DNA of 12,635 nt from JBGSYN01 sp041750975 (GTDB lineage: Bacteria > Pseudomonadota > Alphaproteobacteria > Geminicoccales > Geminicoccaceae): NCBI GenBank assembly GCA_041750975.1, contig JBGSYN010000198.1, positions 1 through 12,635 on the forward strand, given 5' to 3'. The number at the start of each line of letters is the position of its first letter. Position 1 is the stretch's first letter. The translations under genes were made by a program, and so were the position numbers. The notes below the pieces were generated by a model. That model searched no databases and had not been told where the DNA came from. It saw nothing but the letters and a program-made list of their open reading frames with translations. This document shows, in pieces, positions 1-7,628 of the stretch.

Positions 1-92
1 TCGAGCGGCCGAGCGAACCGATCCTCCTCATAAGTGCCCCCGACCGCCATCCGGCCTTGCACCTCGAGCACCCGGACCTTGGTGATTTTCAT
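1..92 (-). CDS. Enolase-superfamily (mandelate racemase/muconate lactonizing enzyme-like) protein, N-terminal fragment
   Basis: An ATG at 92 opens a frame that runs off the left edge after 30 codons. The visible N-terminus begins MKITKVRVLEVQGRMAVGG and continues to about TYEEDRFARPL. A first beta strand of the form MKIT-x-(V/I)-RVLE is typical of the N-terminal capping domain of mandelate racemase/muconate lactonizing enzymes. These enzymes abstract a proton alpha to a carboxylate using Mg2+, but the catalytic barrel lies outside the window, so the substrate cannot be named. The start lies 19 bp after the monooxygenase stop, with GGAGAC just upstream, so it is probably the next gene of the same transcript. 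The family call rests on the N-terminus alone. Confidence 0.55.
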   Translation of the reverse strand, partial: MKITKVRVLEVQGRMAVGGTYEEDRFARPL

Positions 93-111
93 TGATTAGT
101 CTCCTTCGATT

Positions 112-1215
112 CTAGAGATCGCGTTCGCCCAGGCCGGAAACTTCCCGATAGACTAGCCATCGCTCGAGCAGTGGCAGATGGCCGATGATGCCGAGTGTCC
201 GATTGCGCAGGCCACGTTTGAATTCGCCGGTCATGGTGGCGAGGCGGGCCAGACGTTCGCTTTGCTTCAGCACAGCGGCACCCAGGGGTTTGCGGAGGGC
301 CTCGTACTCGTTGAGCCTGCCCGCGGTCATACAGTTGGCCAGCATGCAGGCATCGCCGATACCGAGATTCATGCCGCGGCCGCCCGCCGGCGAGTGGCAA
401 TGGGCGGCATCGCCTGCCAGGAATATGCACCCACGCCGATAGGCACGGGCTTGGCATACCTGTATTTCAAACGCGCCGGACTGCCCGATAGTGTCGATAT
501 CGAAGGCTTCCAGGCGCTCCCTGATATTGGGCCGGCTGCAAACGGCGCGGACATGGTTGCGGCCGAGCGGAATGGTGAAGAATGCCGTCCCGTCCGCATG
601 GACACGCAGTCGGGCATTGGCCATGTCCTCGAGCGGCGTCTTCACGAAAAAATCCGCGACACTCCAACGATCGGAGTGCGCGTAGCCCGAAAAGTCGATG
701 CCGGCGGCCTGGCGGACGGTGCTGCCGACCCCATCGCAGCCGACCACGTACTCATAGAGACCTTCGTTGCGGCCGCCGGCGAGGCGGACCTCGATGCCTT
801 CGATATCGGCGTCGAGGTGTTCGAGGGCCGTATCCCAGCGAACGCCGATGCCGAAGCCTTCGAGTTCCTTGATCAGCAATTCCTCGGTTCGTCGCTGCGG
901 CAGCGCCAGCATGAAGTTATAGCGGTGATGCAAGAGCTCGAAGCGTAAGGCTCCGACCCGTTTATCCTCATCGAAGATCGTAATTCCTTCGAGGCGGATG
1001 CCGGCCCTTACCAGCTTCGAGGTCAGGCCCGAAGGCTCGAGCAGTTCGAGCGAGCGCGGATTGATCCCGACGGCCCTGCTGAGGAGGCTCGGCTCGCTGT
1101 TGCGGTCGATGATCTCGGGATGGAATCCATGCCTTGCGAGCTCAAGCGCCAACGTCAATCCGGTCGGGCCGGCGCCGACGATCAGAATACGGCGGCGGGA
1201 TCGATCGAGGCTCAT
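112..1215 (-). CDS. FAD-dependent monooxygenase (class A flavoprotein hydroxylase, PheA/TfdB/UbiH type)
   Basis: This 367-residue protein carries the three fingerprints of single-component flavoprotein aromatic hydroxylases. They are the Rossmann GxGxxG at residues 14-19 (IVGAGPTGL) followed by an acidic strand end (EIIDRN), the DG motif at about 159-165 (GCDGVGST), and the GD motif at about 266-281 (FLAGDAAHCHSPAGGRG), which contacts the FAD ribityl and pyrophosphate. Family members use NAD(P)H and O2 to hydroxylate aromatic or related substrates in the cytoplasm. Nothing in the sequence fixes the substrate. At 367 residues it is at the short end and lacks the C-terminal thioredoxin-like domain of phenol hydroxylases. 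The ATG is 8 bp after the GNAT stop and has no strong ribosome site, so translation may be coupled. The following enolase-superfamily gene suggests a catabolic step, but that is inference. Confidence 0.88.
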   Translation of the reverse strand: MSLDRSRRRILIVGAGPTGLTLALELARHGFHPEIIDRNSEPSLLSRAVGINPRSLELLEPSGLTSKLVRAGIRLEGITIFDEDKRVGALRFELLHHRYNFMLALPQRRTEELLIKELEGFGIGVRWDTALEHLDADIEGIEVRLAGGRNEGLYEYVVGCDGVGSTVRQAAGIDFSGYAHSDRWSVADFFVKTPLEDMANARLRVHADGTAFFTIPLGRNHVRAVCSRPNIRERLEAFDIDTIGQSGAFEIQVCQARAYRRGCIFLAGDAAHCHSPAGGRGMNLGIGDACMLANCMTAGRLNEYEALRKPLGAAVLKQSERLARLATMTGEFKRGLRNRTLGIIGHLPLLERWLVYREVSGLGERDL

Positions 1216-1223
1216 GAGAGCGT

Positions 1224-1688
1224 TTACGCCAAGTGATGGACGAGACGTGGCAGCATGCGGCCGGCAATCGCATCCGAGGCCGCCATAAGCTGGAACCTTG
1301 CACCCTTGGATTCATAGAAGCCGCGTGCGTTCGGATCGGACAGAATATGCATTTCGGTGCACCGACGCGTTCGTGCTTCGTGTGCAGCCCAATCGTAGAG
1401 CCGGTTCCCGATGCCGCGTTTCATCCAATCCGGGTGGACAAAGATCAGCTCGAGCTCGGCCCGATGGTGCTCGACACTGATCTCGACGACGCCGCCTAGC
1501 CGATCATCGACCAGCGCGACCTGAGAGAGGCCGGCTGCGACAAGGTTTTCGTCGAGCCTCAGGATCTCGCGGCATTGCTCCAAGAAGTCCAGGTCATAGC
1601 CCCAATAGGCCTTGGAGCGCAAGCAAAGCTCCGCAATCTGGGGTAGCTCGACAAGAGCGGGCGGCCGCAGTTCGATGGTCGCGGACAA
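1224..1688 (-). CDS. GNAT-family N-acetyltransferase
   Basis: This 154-residue protein spans one GNAT fold. Motif A is visible at about residues 93-112 (ELIFVHPDWMKRGIGNRL), where the GIG turn would bind the acetyl-CoA pyrophosphate. The usual Gln/Arg of Q/RxxGxG/A is Met here. Motif B is SDPNARGFYESKGARF near the C-terminus, with the common Asn and Tyr. The acceptor is unknown. The frame opens with TTG at 1688, and GGAAG lies only one base upstream, which is poor spacing. No ATG or GTG lies between this TTG and the glcB stop, so the gene may rely on ribosomes finishing glcB. The glcB TAG (1707-1709) is in the same reading frame, six codons upstream. Family is fairly sure, start less so. Confidence 0.82.
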   Translation of the reverse strand: MSATIELRPPALVELPQIAELCLRSKAYWGYDLDFLEQCREILRLDENLVAAGLSQVALVDDRLGGVVEISVEHHRAELELIFVHPDWMKRGIGNRLYDWAAHEARTRRCTEMHILSDPNARGFYESKGARFQLMAASDAIAGRMLPRLVHHLA

Positions 1689-1706
1689 TCTTCCGGGTCC
1701 ACTGCG

Positions 1707-3899
1707 CTAGTGTGAACCGGCCTTGGCTTCGAGCCGCTTCGCATGAAGAATTGGCTCGGTATAGCCGTTCGGCTGCTCGCGGCCCTTCAGGATAAGATCG
1801 CAGGCCGCCTGAAAGGCGATGCTGCGATCGGGATCCGTCGCCATGGGCCGATAGTTCGGGTCCCCCTCGTTCTGCTGGTCGACAATGGCCGCCATTCGTT
1901 TCATCATGCCCAATACCTGATCCTCCGTGCAGATCCCGTGATGCAGCCAGTTGGCGATGTGCTGGCTCGAGATGCGCAAGGTGGCCCGGTCTTCCATCAG
2001 CCCGATATCGTTGATGTCGGGCACCTTGGAACAGCCGATGCCCTGTTCGACCCAGCGCACGACATAGCCCAGAATGCCCTGGCAATTGTTTTCGAGCTCC
2101 TGCTCGACCGCCTGCAGCTCCCAATTCGGCCGCTCGGCCACGGGAATGGAGAGGATTGCATCGATATCGGGTCGCTTGTGCGAGGCCAGTTGGTCCTGGC
2201 GGGCAGCGACATCGACCTCATGATAGTGCATCGCGTGGAGCGTGGCGGCAGTAGGCGAGGGTACCCAGGCGGTATTAGCACCCGCCTTGGGATGGCCGAT
2301 CTTCTGGTCGAGCATGGCCCGCATCAAATCCGGCATCGCCCACATGCCCTTGCCGATCTGGGCCCGGCCCTTGAGGCCGCAGGCGAGCCCGACGCTGACG
2401 TTCCAATCCTCATAGGCCTTGATCCAGGTCGCACCCTTCATGTCGCCCTTGCGGATCATGGCCCCGGCCTCCATCGAGGTGTGCATCTCGTCGCCGGTGC
2501 GGTCGAGGAAGCCGGTATTGATGAAGACGACCCGATGGCGGGCGGCGCGGATGCACTCCATCAGATTGAGCGTCGTGCGCCGTTCCTCGTCCATGATGCC
2601 CATCTTCAACGTGTGGCGGTCGAGCCCCAGAAGATCCTCGACCGCGGCGAAAAGATCGTCGGTAAAGGCGACTTCCTCGGGTCCATGTATTTTCGGCTTG
2701 ACGATATAGACCGAGCCGGCGCGGCTGTTTCGGAATTTGCCGCTACCGGTAAGGTCGTGCTTCGCGATCAGGCTCGTGATGACCGCGTCCATGACGCCCT
2801 CGAACACGGGATCGCCCTTGGCATCGAGGATGGCGGGATTGGTCATCAGGTGACCGACATTGCGGATCAGCATCAAGGCGCGGCCATGCAGCGTGAGTTC
2901 GCCGCCATCGGGGGTGGTGTAGTGGCGGTCCGGTTCCAGCATGCGCTCAATGGTCTGGCCGCCCTTGTTGAATGTCGCTGCGAGATCGCCCTTCATCAGC
3001 CCGAGCCAGTTGCGATAGACGCGGGTCTTGTCCTCGCCGTCGACGGCGGCAACCGAATCCTCGCAATCCTGGATCGTCGTGATCGCGGATTCGAGCCTGA
3101 TGTCCGCGATATTGGCCGGATCGGCCTCGCCGATCATGTGCCCGGCGTCGATAACGATCTCGATATGGAGGTTGTGATTGCGCAGCAATATTAAGGAGGG
3201 CCCGTTCGCTTCGCCCTGATAGCCCGCGAACTGAGCCGGATCGGCAAGGCCCTCGACCGAGCCGTCTTCCTGCCGGATCTTGAGCACGCCGGCATCGACG
3301 AAATACCCTACCGCCTCGCCATGAGTGCTGCGCCTGAGCGGTACGACCTTGTCGAGAAACGCCATGGCATAGCCGATGACCCGGGCGCCACGCGTCCGAT
3401 TATAGTCCGTCCGCCGCTCGGCGCCATGGCCCTCGTCGATAACGTCCGTGCCATAAAGAGCGTCGTAGAGGCTGCCCCAGCGCGCGTTGGCGGCATTCAG
3501 CGCATAGCGGGCATTGTCGACCGGTACGACCAGCTGAGGGCCGGCGATGACGCTGATTTCGGCATCGACCTTACTAGTTTCGATTCCAAACTTCTCCCCC
3601 TCCGGCAGGAGGTAGCCGATCTCCTTCAGGAAGGTCTTGTAGTCGTCGAAATCGATGTGGTCCCGCCGATGCTCCCGCAGCCAGGCATCGATGCCGGCCT
3701 GCAATTGATCTCGCCTGGCAAGCAGCTCGCGGTTGCGCGACGTGAAACCGTCGACGATCCCGGCAAAGCCATCCCAGAAAGCTTCAGCGGTTATTCCGGT
3801 TCCGGGCAGGGCCTCGTCGTTGATGAAGTCATGGAGACGCCTGTCGACCTGCAGGCCACCCGCCATGATTCGTTCGATATCGTTCGTCGTCATGCCCAT
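1707..3899 (-). CDS. glcB: Malate synthase G
   Basis: This enzyme condenses glyoxylate with acetyl-CoA and water to give malate and CoA, the second step of the glyoxylate bypass and the exit of glycolate catabolism. At 730 residues it is a full-length G-isoform (the E. coli enzyme is about 723). Residues matching the E. coli active site are present: Arg346 in LMLIRNVGHLMTNPA, Glu438 in GIMDEERRTTLNL, Asp466 in FINTGFLDRTGDEMHT, and the pair Cys623/Asp637 in GIGCSKVPD and LMEDRATLRISSQH. The last pair has the same spacing as E. coli Cys617/Asp631. GGGAG lies six bases before the ATG at 3899; a second ATG two codons in is possible. A TTGACA sequence lies at 3980-3975 in the 233-bp upstream spacer, but no good -10 box follows. 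No isocitrate lyase or glycolate oxidase gene is in the window. Confidence 0.97.
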   Translation of the reverse strand: MGMTTNDIERIMAGGLQVDRRLHDFINDEALPGTGITAEAFWDGFAGIVDGFTSRNRELLARRDQLQAGIDAWLREHRRDHIDFDDYKTFLKEIGYLLPEGEKFGIETSKVDAEISVIAGPQLVVPVDNARYALNAANARWGSLYDALYGTDVIDEGHGAERRTDYNRTRGARVIGYAMAFLDKVVPLRRSTHGEAVGYFVDAGVLKIRQEDGSVEGLADPAQFAGYQGEANGPSLILLRNHNLHIEIVIDAGHMIGEADPANIADIRLESAITTIQDCEDSVAAVDGEDKTRVYRNWLGLMKGDLAATFNKGGQTIERMLEPDRHYTTPDGGELTLHGRALMLIRNVGHLMTNPAILDAKGDPVFEGVMDAVITSLIAKHDLTGSGKFRNSRAGSVYIVKPKIHGPEEVAFTDDLFAAVEDLLGLDRHTLKMGIMDEERRTTLNLMECIRAARHRVVFINTGFLDRTGDEMHTSMEAGAMIRKGDMKGATWIKAYEDWNVSVGLACGLKGRAQIGKGMWAMPDLMRAMLDQKIGHPKAGANTAWVPSPTAATLHAMHYHEVDVAARQDQLASHKRPDIDAILSIPVAERPNWELQAVEQELENNCQGILGYVVRWVEQGIGCSKVPDINDIGLMEDRATLRISSQHIANWLHHGICTEDQVLGMMKRMAAIVDQQNEGDPNYRPMATDPDRSIAFQAACDLILKGREQPNGYTEPILHAKRLEAKAGSH

Positions 3900-4110
3900 G
3901 CGCTCCCGCCTATCCGTCGATCGACACTCGGTCGAGCCTCTTTCGCAATGCTTGTTTCACGGGCGTGGCTCGCCTGTCAAATCAATGGGATAGGCGGGGC
4001 GAGGGCAAGTGCGGTGAAGCCGACGCCAATGAGACAGCGCGACATTCACACCACGAGCTCGTTGTCCGATGCGGGGACGTAGGGGCGAATGTCTGGAAAC
4101 TTTTTGTGGA

Positions 4111-4127
4111 GGCCCCAATCAGGGGTC
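4111..4127 (-). terminator. Stem-loop just downstream of the helix-turn-helix-like gene
   Basis: On the minus strand GACCCC-TGATT-GGGGCC forms a six-pair stem (one G-T pair) with a five-base loop, 5-21 bases after the stop codon at 4133. No T-tract follows (the next bases are TCCACAAAAAG). If it ends transcription it is not a canonical intrinsic terminator. Confidence 0.3.
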
Positions 4128-4132
4128 GGCGG

Positions 4133-4867
4133 TCAGCGACGCTCCTCCGGCTTGATCGGCTCGCCGTCGCGCCTCGAGGCTTTTTGACGGCGGCGGTCGG
4201 CGCTTTTGCCGAACTCGTCGTCGACGCGTCTCGCTTCTTCCTCCGTCACTTCGTCTTCGGGCTCATCCGCAACATCGAGAATATCATCATAGACGACCTC
4301 GGCATGCATGGGCCGCCCGTGGTCCGCGGCCTTGGCTGAACTCGATGTCGAATTCCGGGGGAAGGGGATCAGGTTGCCGGTGGCATGAGGGTCGGTTTGA
4401 TTGCCGGCTGCATCGTCTTCCTCATGATGCTGCCCCGGCTCGAAGTCGGGATCGTATTCCCGATAGGCCTTCTGGAGCCTTTCCGGCAGCATCTCGTAGA
4501 TGTTCTCGAATGAGTCCCAGCGCAGATGGTCGAGTTCATGATTGCCGCCGCTTGGCCTTCGATCGAAGGTGCCGATCTTGCTGGCGAGCCAATGGACGGA
4601 TCCGGCATTCCGATCCTCGACCAGGCAATCCAGCGCGTCCATGACCATGGCTTGCCGTTCGGCCATCTGCTCGGCCTCCGGGCGCTCCGCCGCGGCCCGA
4701 AAGGAGCCGACGATCTCCCGGAAATCCCGGTCTTGCATCAGCGCTGCGATGGCGCTGGCCGGAACATTGAAGAGGGCGGCGACCTGCACGGGGCTCTGGC
4801 CGGAAGCCAACCGGCGGGCGGCAAAGCGTCGATGGATCGGGTCTTGTGATTTGTTGATCGAGGGCAT
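4133..4867 (-). CDS. Uncharacterised protein with helix-turn-helix-like N-terminus and acidic, low-complexity tail
   Basis: I do not recognise this 244-residue protein. Residues about 13-50 (FAARRLASGQSPVQVAALF, then NVPASAIAALMQDRDF) read like a homeodomain-type helix-turn-helix, as in small terminase subunits and transposase-associated proteins: a helix, the phrase GQSPVQVAALFNVP, then a second helix. A helical segment follows (about 55-100), then FDRRPSGGNHELDHLRWDSF and a tail from about residue 140 rich in Asp, Glu, Ser and Arg (EEDD, ADEPEDEVTEEEARRVDDE) that ends in basic residues. The tail looks disordered. There is no signal peptide, membrane segment or catalytic motif. It stands alone, divergent from gst, with a perfect TTGACA upstream. 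DNA or nucleic-acid binding is an inference from the N-terminus only. No phage structural genes are nearby, so a small-terminase role is unsupported. Confidence 0.7.
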   Translation of the reverse strand: MPSINKSQDPIHRRFAARRLASGQSPVQVAALFNVPASAIAALMQDRDFREIVGSFRAAAERPEAEQMAERQAMVMDALDCLVEDRNAGSVHWLASKIGTFDRRPSGGNHELDHLRWDSFENIYEMLPERLQKAYREYDPDFEPGQHHEEDDAAGNQTDPHATGNLIPFPRNSTSSSAKAADHGRPMHAEVVYDDILDVADEPEDEVTEEEARRVDDEFGKSADRRRQKASRRDGEPIKPEERR

Positions 4868-4895
4868 TTCCGAACTCCGTTACGATATGACCATG

Positions 4896-4924
4896 TTCCT
4901 ATTAGAGTTCAGAGTGCATGTCAA
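4896..4924 (-). promoter_or_regulatory. Candidate sigma-70-type promoter for the helix-turn-helix-like gene
   Basis: In the AT-rich spacer between the divergent genes, the minus strand has a perfect TTGACA (4924-4919). After 17 bases comes TAGGAA (4901-4896), a weak -10 match. TAATAG at 4904-4899 is a better box but only 14 bases away. The predicted start of transcription would lie about 20 bases before the ATG at 4867. The -35 is convincing, the -10 is not. Confidence 0.35.
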
Positions 4925-5030
4925 GTTTATTTTCCTATATTGCATGATACGATGGTCTTGGTAGATGATTGCGCTATAGTTTTCGAGCAGGCAGGCCTAC
5001 CTGCCGCGGCTGCCACGAAAGGAAGGTTGG

Positions 5031-5627
5031 ATGAAACTCTACTGGGCTCCCAATACACGTGCACAGCAAGCGCTCTGGGCGCTCGAGGAAGTCGGCTGCG
5101 ACTACGAGCGCATCCTGATCGATGTGATGCAGGGTGCGGGGCAAAGTGAGGACTACCGCGCCATCAATCCGATGGGCAAGGTGCCGACGCTCGATGACGA
5201 GGGCGTCATCGTGACGGAGGCCGCGGCCATTGCCGCCCATCTGGCCGACCGCTTTCCCGAGCAGGGACTGTCGCCGGCGCCGGGCGAGTCTGCACGAGGC
5301 CGTTACTACCGCTGGCTATTCTTCCAGGCATCCTGCGTCGAGCCGGCGCTGACGCAAAAATCCCTCGGCTTCGAGGGCAGGCCCGGGATGCTCGGCTGGG
5401 GCAGCTATGAGAGGGTCCTCGAGACCCTGGCACAGGAGCTGGGTGGTGCGGACTTCATCATGGGCCGGCAATTCACGATGGCCGATCTGATGATCGCCTC
5501 GGGCCTCCGGTTCGGCATGTTCTTCAAGCTGATCGAACCTGGGCCGGTATTCGAGGCCTATGTCCGGCGTTGCACCGACCGTCCCGCCTTCAACCGGGCC
5601 CAGGCCATCAATGACGCGGGAACATAG
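5031..5627 (+). CDS. Glutathione S-transferase family protein
   Basis: This 198-residue cytosolic protein has the two-domain GST layout. The N-terminal thioredoxin-like domain (about 1-78) starts MKLYWAPNTRAQQALWALEE. It contains the cis-proline in NPMGKVPTL (Pro52), which positions glutathione, and the TEAAAI turn (63-66), where many GSTs have Glu-Ser; the Ser is Ala here. The all-helical C-terminal domain ends with GRQFTMADLMIASGLRFGM, which holds the N-capping Thr-Met-Ala-Asp motif of the family. The family conjugates or reduces electrophiles with glutathione; no specific substrate can be given. A strong ribosome site (GAAAGGAAGG) precedes the ATG. Transcription starts from the AT-rich spacer shared with the divergent gene, where a TATAGT (4975-4980) could be a -10 box but lacks a good -35. 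Two hairpins follow the stop. Confidence 0.92.
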   Translation: MKLYWAPNTRAQQALWALEEVGCDYERILIDVMQGAGQSEDYRAINPMGKVPTLDDEGVIVTEAAAIAAHLADRFPEQGLSPAPGESARGRYYRWLFFQASCVEPALTQKSLGFEGRPGMLGWGSYERVLETLAQELGGADFIMGRQFTMADLMIASGLRFGMFFKLIEPGPVFEAYVRRCTDRPAFNRAQAINDAGT

Positions 5628-5630
5628 GCC

Positions 5631-5657
5631 GGAACGCCGTTCCCCGTCGGCCGACGG
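5631..5657 (+). terminator. Tandem hairpins after the glutathione S-transferase gene
   Basis: Two perfect inverted repeats lie side by side three bases after the stop: GGAAC-GCC-GTTCC (5631-5643) and the 14-base palindrome CCGTCGGCCGACGG (5644-5657). No T-tract follows, so intrinsic termination would be weak. They may instead stabilise the mRNA end or separate gst from glpK. Confidence 0.4.
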
Positions 5658-5727
5658 AAGGACTTGACCTGCACCGTCTTAGGTTGAAGCCTGCGGCGAT
5701 GGTTGAGGCATTGTCAGGGAGCGCAAC

Positions 5728-7230
5728 ATGGCCAAAGAGCATATTCTCGCGATCGATCAGGGGACGACCAGCAGCCGTGCCATGGTTTTCGATGCGGCAG
5801 GCAAGATCCGGACGACCGCCCAGCAGGAACTCCAGCAATTCTATCCGCATGGCGGCTGGGTCGAGCATGATCCCGAGCACATCTGGACCGATACCGTGGG
5901 AGCCTGCCGCGAAGCGATGCGGCAGGCCGGGCTGTCTGCCGCCGAGATCGCCGCGATCGGCATCACCAATCAACGGGAAACCACGGTGCTCTGGGAGCGG
6001 TCTTCCGGCCGGCCGGTCCACAAGGCCATCGTTTGGCAGGACCGCAGGACGGCGCAGCGCTGCCGGCAAATGGTCGAGTCCGGCCTCGAGGATTATGTGC
6101 GCGACCATACGGGCCTTGTCATCGACGCCTATTTTTCGGGCACCAAGCTCGTCTGGCTGTTGGACAATGTCTCGGGCGCGCGGCAGGCGGCAAGGAAGGG
6201 CGAGCTTGCCTTCGGCACCATCGATTGCTTCCTCCTCTGGCGTCTGACCGGCGGTTCGGTGCATGCCACTGACGTCTCCAACGCCTGCCGTACCATGCTG
6301 TTCGACATCCACAAGCGCGATTGGGACCAGCCGCTTCTCGATGAACTCGACATCCCGCGGGAGGTCCTGCCCGAGGTCAAGGACAACAGCACAGCCTTCG
6401 GCGAGACAGAGGCGTCGCTGTTCGGACAACCGATCCCGATTGCCGGGATGGCCGGCGATCAGCAGGCCGCCACCTTCGGCCAGACCTGCTTTGCGCCCGG
6501 CATGCTGAAGAGCACCTACGGCACCGGTTGCTTTGCCCTGCTCAATACGGGCGACACACCGGTACCGTCGCGCAACAAGCTCTTGACGACCATCGCCTAT
6601 GGGCTCGACGGCAAGCTGACCTATGCCCTGGAGGGCAGTATCTTCGTGGCGGGTGCGGCTATCCAATGGGTTCGGGATGGTCTCGGCGTGATCCGCTCTG
6701 CCGCCGAATCCGAAGCGCTGGCGAGGTCCGTGCCCGACACCGGGGGCGTCTATCTGGTGCCGGCATTTACCGGCCTTGGCGCACCCCACTGGGATCCGGA
6801 CGCCCGGGGCGCCATTCTCGGCCTGACGCGCTCCAGCTCGGTGGCCCATATCGTTCGGGCCACCCTCGAATCCGTCGCCTATCAGACAGCGGATTTGCTG
6901 CAGGCCATGGCCGACGATCTCGAGAGCGCCGGCAGTGATCTCGAGATGCAGACGCTTCGGGTCGATGGCGGCATGGTCGCCAATGACTGGGTCTGTCAGT
7001 GCCTCGCCGATATTCTCGACCGCCCGGTGGAGCGGCCCGAGATCATCGAGACCACAGCCCTGGGTGCCGCCTATCTGGCGGGACTGCAGGTCGGCCTGTT
7101 CTCCTCGCTTGACGCACTCAGCGATATCTGGCGTTTGCAGAAGCGCTTCGAGCCCAAGCTCGAACCCGCTATTCGCGAGGAGCGACTGAAGGGCTGGCAG
7201 GATGCGGTCGCCCGGGTGCGCAGCCGGTAA
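5728..7230 (+). CDS. glpK: Glycerol kinase
   Basis: GlpK phosphorylates glycerol with ATP to sn-glycerol 3-phosphate in the cytoplasm. The 500-residue protein is full length for the FGGY sugar-kinase family. Visible landmarks are the N-terminal phosphate loop DQGTTSSRAM (10-19), glycerol-binding Arg83-Glu84 (NQRETTVLWE), Tyr135 in AYFSGTKLVWLLDN, the catalytic base Asp244 in GMAGDQQAATFGQ, KSTYGTGCF (261-269), and the FGGY signature GVYLVPAFTGLGAPHWDP. The E. coli allosteric Arg236 (fructose 1,6-bisphosphate site, nine residues before the base) is Pro235 here, so that control is probably absent. AGGGAG lies ahead of the ATG. The stop overlaps the next start (TAATG). No glpF, glpD or glpR gene is adjacent, which is unusual for a glycerol operon. 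Confidence 0.97.
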   Translation: MAKEHILAIDQGTTSSRAMVFDAAGKIRTTAQQELQQFYPHGGWVEHDPEHIWTDTVGACREAMRQAGLSAAEIAAIGITNQRETTVLWERSSGRPVHKAIVWQDRRTAQRCRQMVESGLEDYVRDHTGLVIDAYFSGTKLVWLLDNVSGARQAARKGELAFGTIDCFLLWRLTGGSVHATDVSNACRTMLFDIHKRDWDQPLLDELDIPREVLPEVKDNSTAFGETEASLFGQPIPIAGMAGDQQAATFGQTCFAPGMLKSTYGTGCFALLNTGDTPVPSRNKLLTTIAYGLDGKLTYALEGSIFVAGAAIQWVRDGLGVIRSAAESEALARSVPDTGGVYLVPAFTGLGAPHWDPDARGAILGLTRSSSVAHIVRATLESVAYQTADLLQAMADDLESAGSDLEMQTLRVDGGMVANDWVCQCLADILDRPVERPEIIETTALGAAYLAGLQVGLFSSLDALSDIWRLQKRFEPKLEPAIREERLKGWQDAVARVRSR

Positions 7231-7616
7231 TGTCGGGGCCGATAATGAAGCGGTTGTTTGCCAATATTCTCAGCGACGATCTTGCCGCATCGCGAGACTT
7301 CTATATTGGATTTCTCGGCCTGAAGTCCCTCTATGACAGCGATTGGTTCATCAATCTTGCAACCGACGGCGAGCCTCGTTTTGAACTCGGCATTCTCAAG
7401 CGTGACACGGAGCTTTTGGGCCAGGCCGATCGTCGATCGCCGCAGGGCTTCATGCTCACCGTCGTCGTCGAAGATGTCGAGACAGTGTTCGAGGCTGCAA
7501 AAGCCCGAAACCTTACCATCGTCGAGCCGCCGCGGGATCTCTTCTACGGGCAGCGCCGCCTGCTGCTGCGCGATCCGAACGGTGTCCTGGTCGATATTTC
7601 CAGTCCGAGCCGCTAG
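7230..7616 (+). CDS. VOC-family (glyoxalase/bleomycin-resistance fold) protein
   Basis: This 128-residue single-domain protein has the paired beta-alpha-beta-beta-beta layout of the vicinal oxygen chelate fold. The first module is FANILSDDLAASRDFYIGFLGL, and the second runs from GFMLTVVVEDVETVFEAAKA to LLLRDPNGVLVDISSP. The family holds metal-dependent lyases, dioxygenases and resistance proteins. The usual first-strand His and last-strand Glu ligands are not evident (the last strand ends VDIS), so a metal enzyme is doubtful. The ATG at 7230 shares its A with the glpK TAA, suggesting coupled translation. A second ATG at 7245, preceded by GGGG at good spacing, would give a more typical start (MKRLFANIL) and may be the real one. 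The permease gene follows after 12 bp. Confidence 0.85.
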   Translation: MSGPIMKRLFANILSDDLAASRDFYIGFLGLKSLYDSDWFINLATDGEPRFELGILKRDTELLGQADRRSPQGFMLTVVVEDVETVFEAAKARNLTIVEPPRDLFYGQRRLLLRDPNGVLVDISSPSR

Positions 7617-7628
7617 TTTGCCCATCAG

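Noticed and set aside
1743..3194. Plus-strand open frame of 483 codons opposite malate synthase
   Set aside because: Its translation has no family features and mirrors the antisense of a clearly conserved enzyme. High-GC codon bias leaves long open antisense frames.
4958..4980. Promoter for the glutathione S-transferase gene using TATAGT at 4975
   Set aside because: No acceptable -35 lies 16-18 bases upstream; the nearest TTG-containing hexamers are 11 or 29 bases away.
5608..6849. Minus-strand open frame of 413 codons opposite glycerol kinase
   Set aside because: It is antisense to glpK, whose motifs are complete. The same applies to the plus-strand frames at 178-948, 7811-9022 and 9122-10003.
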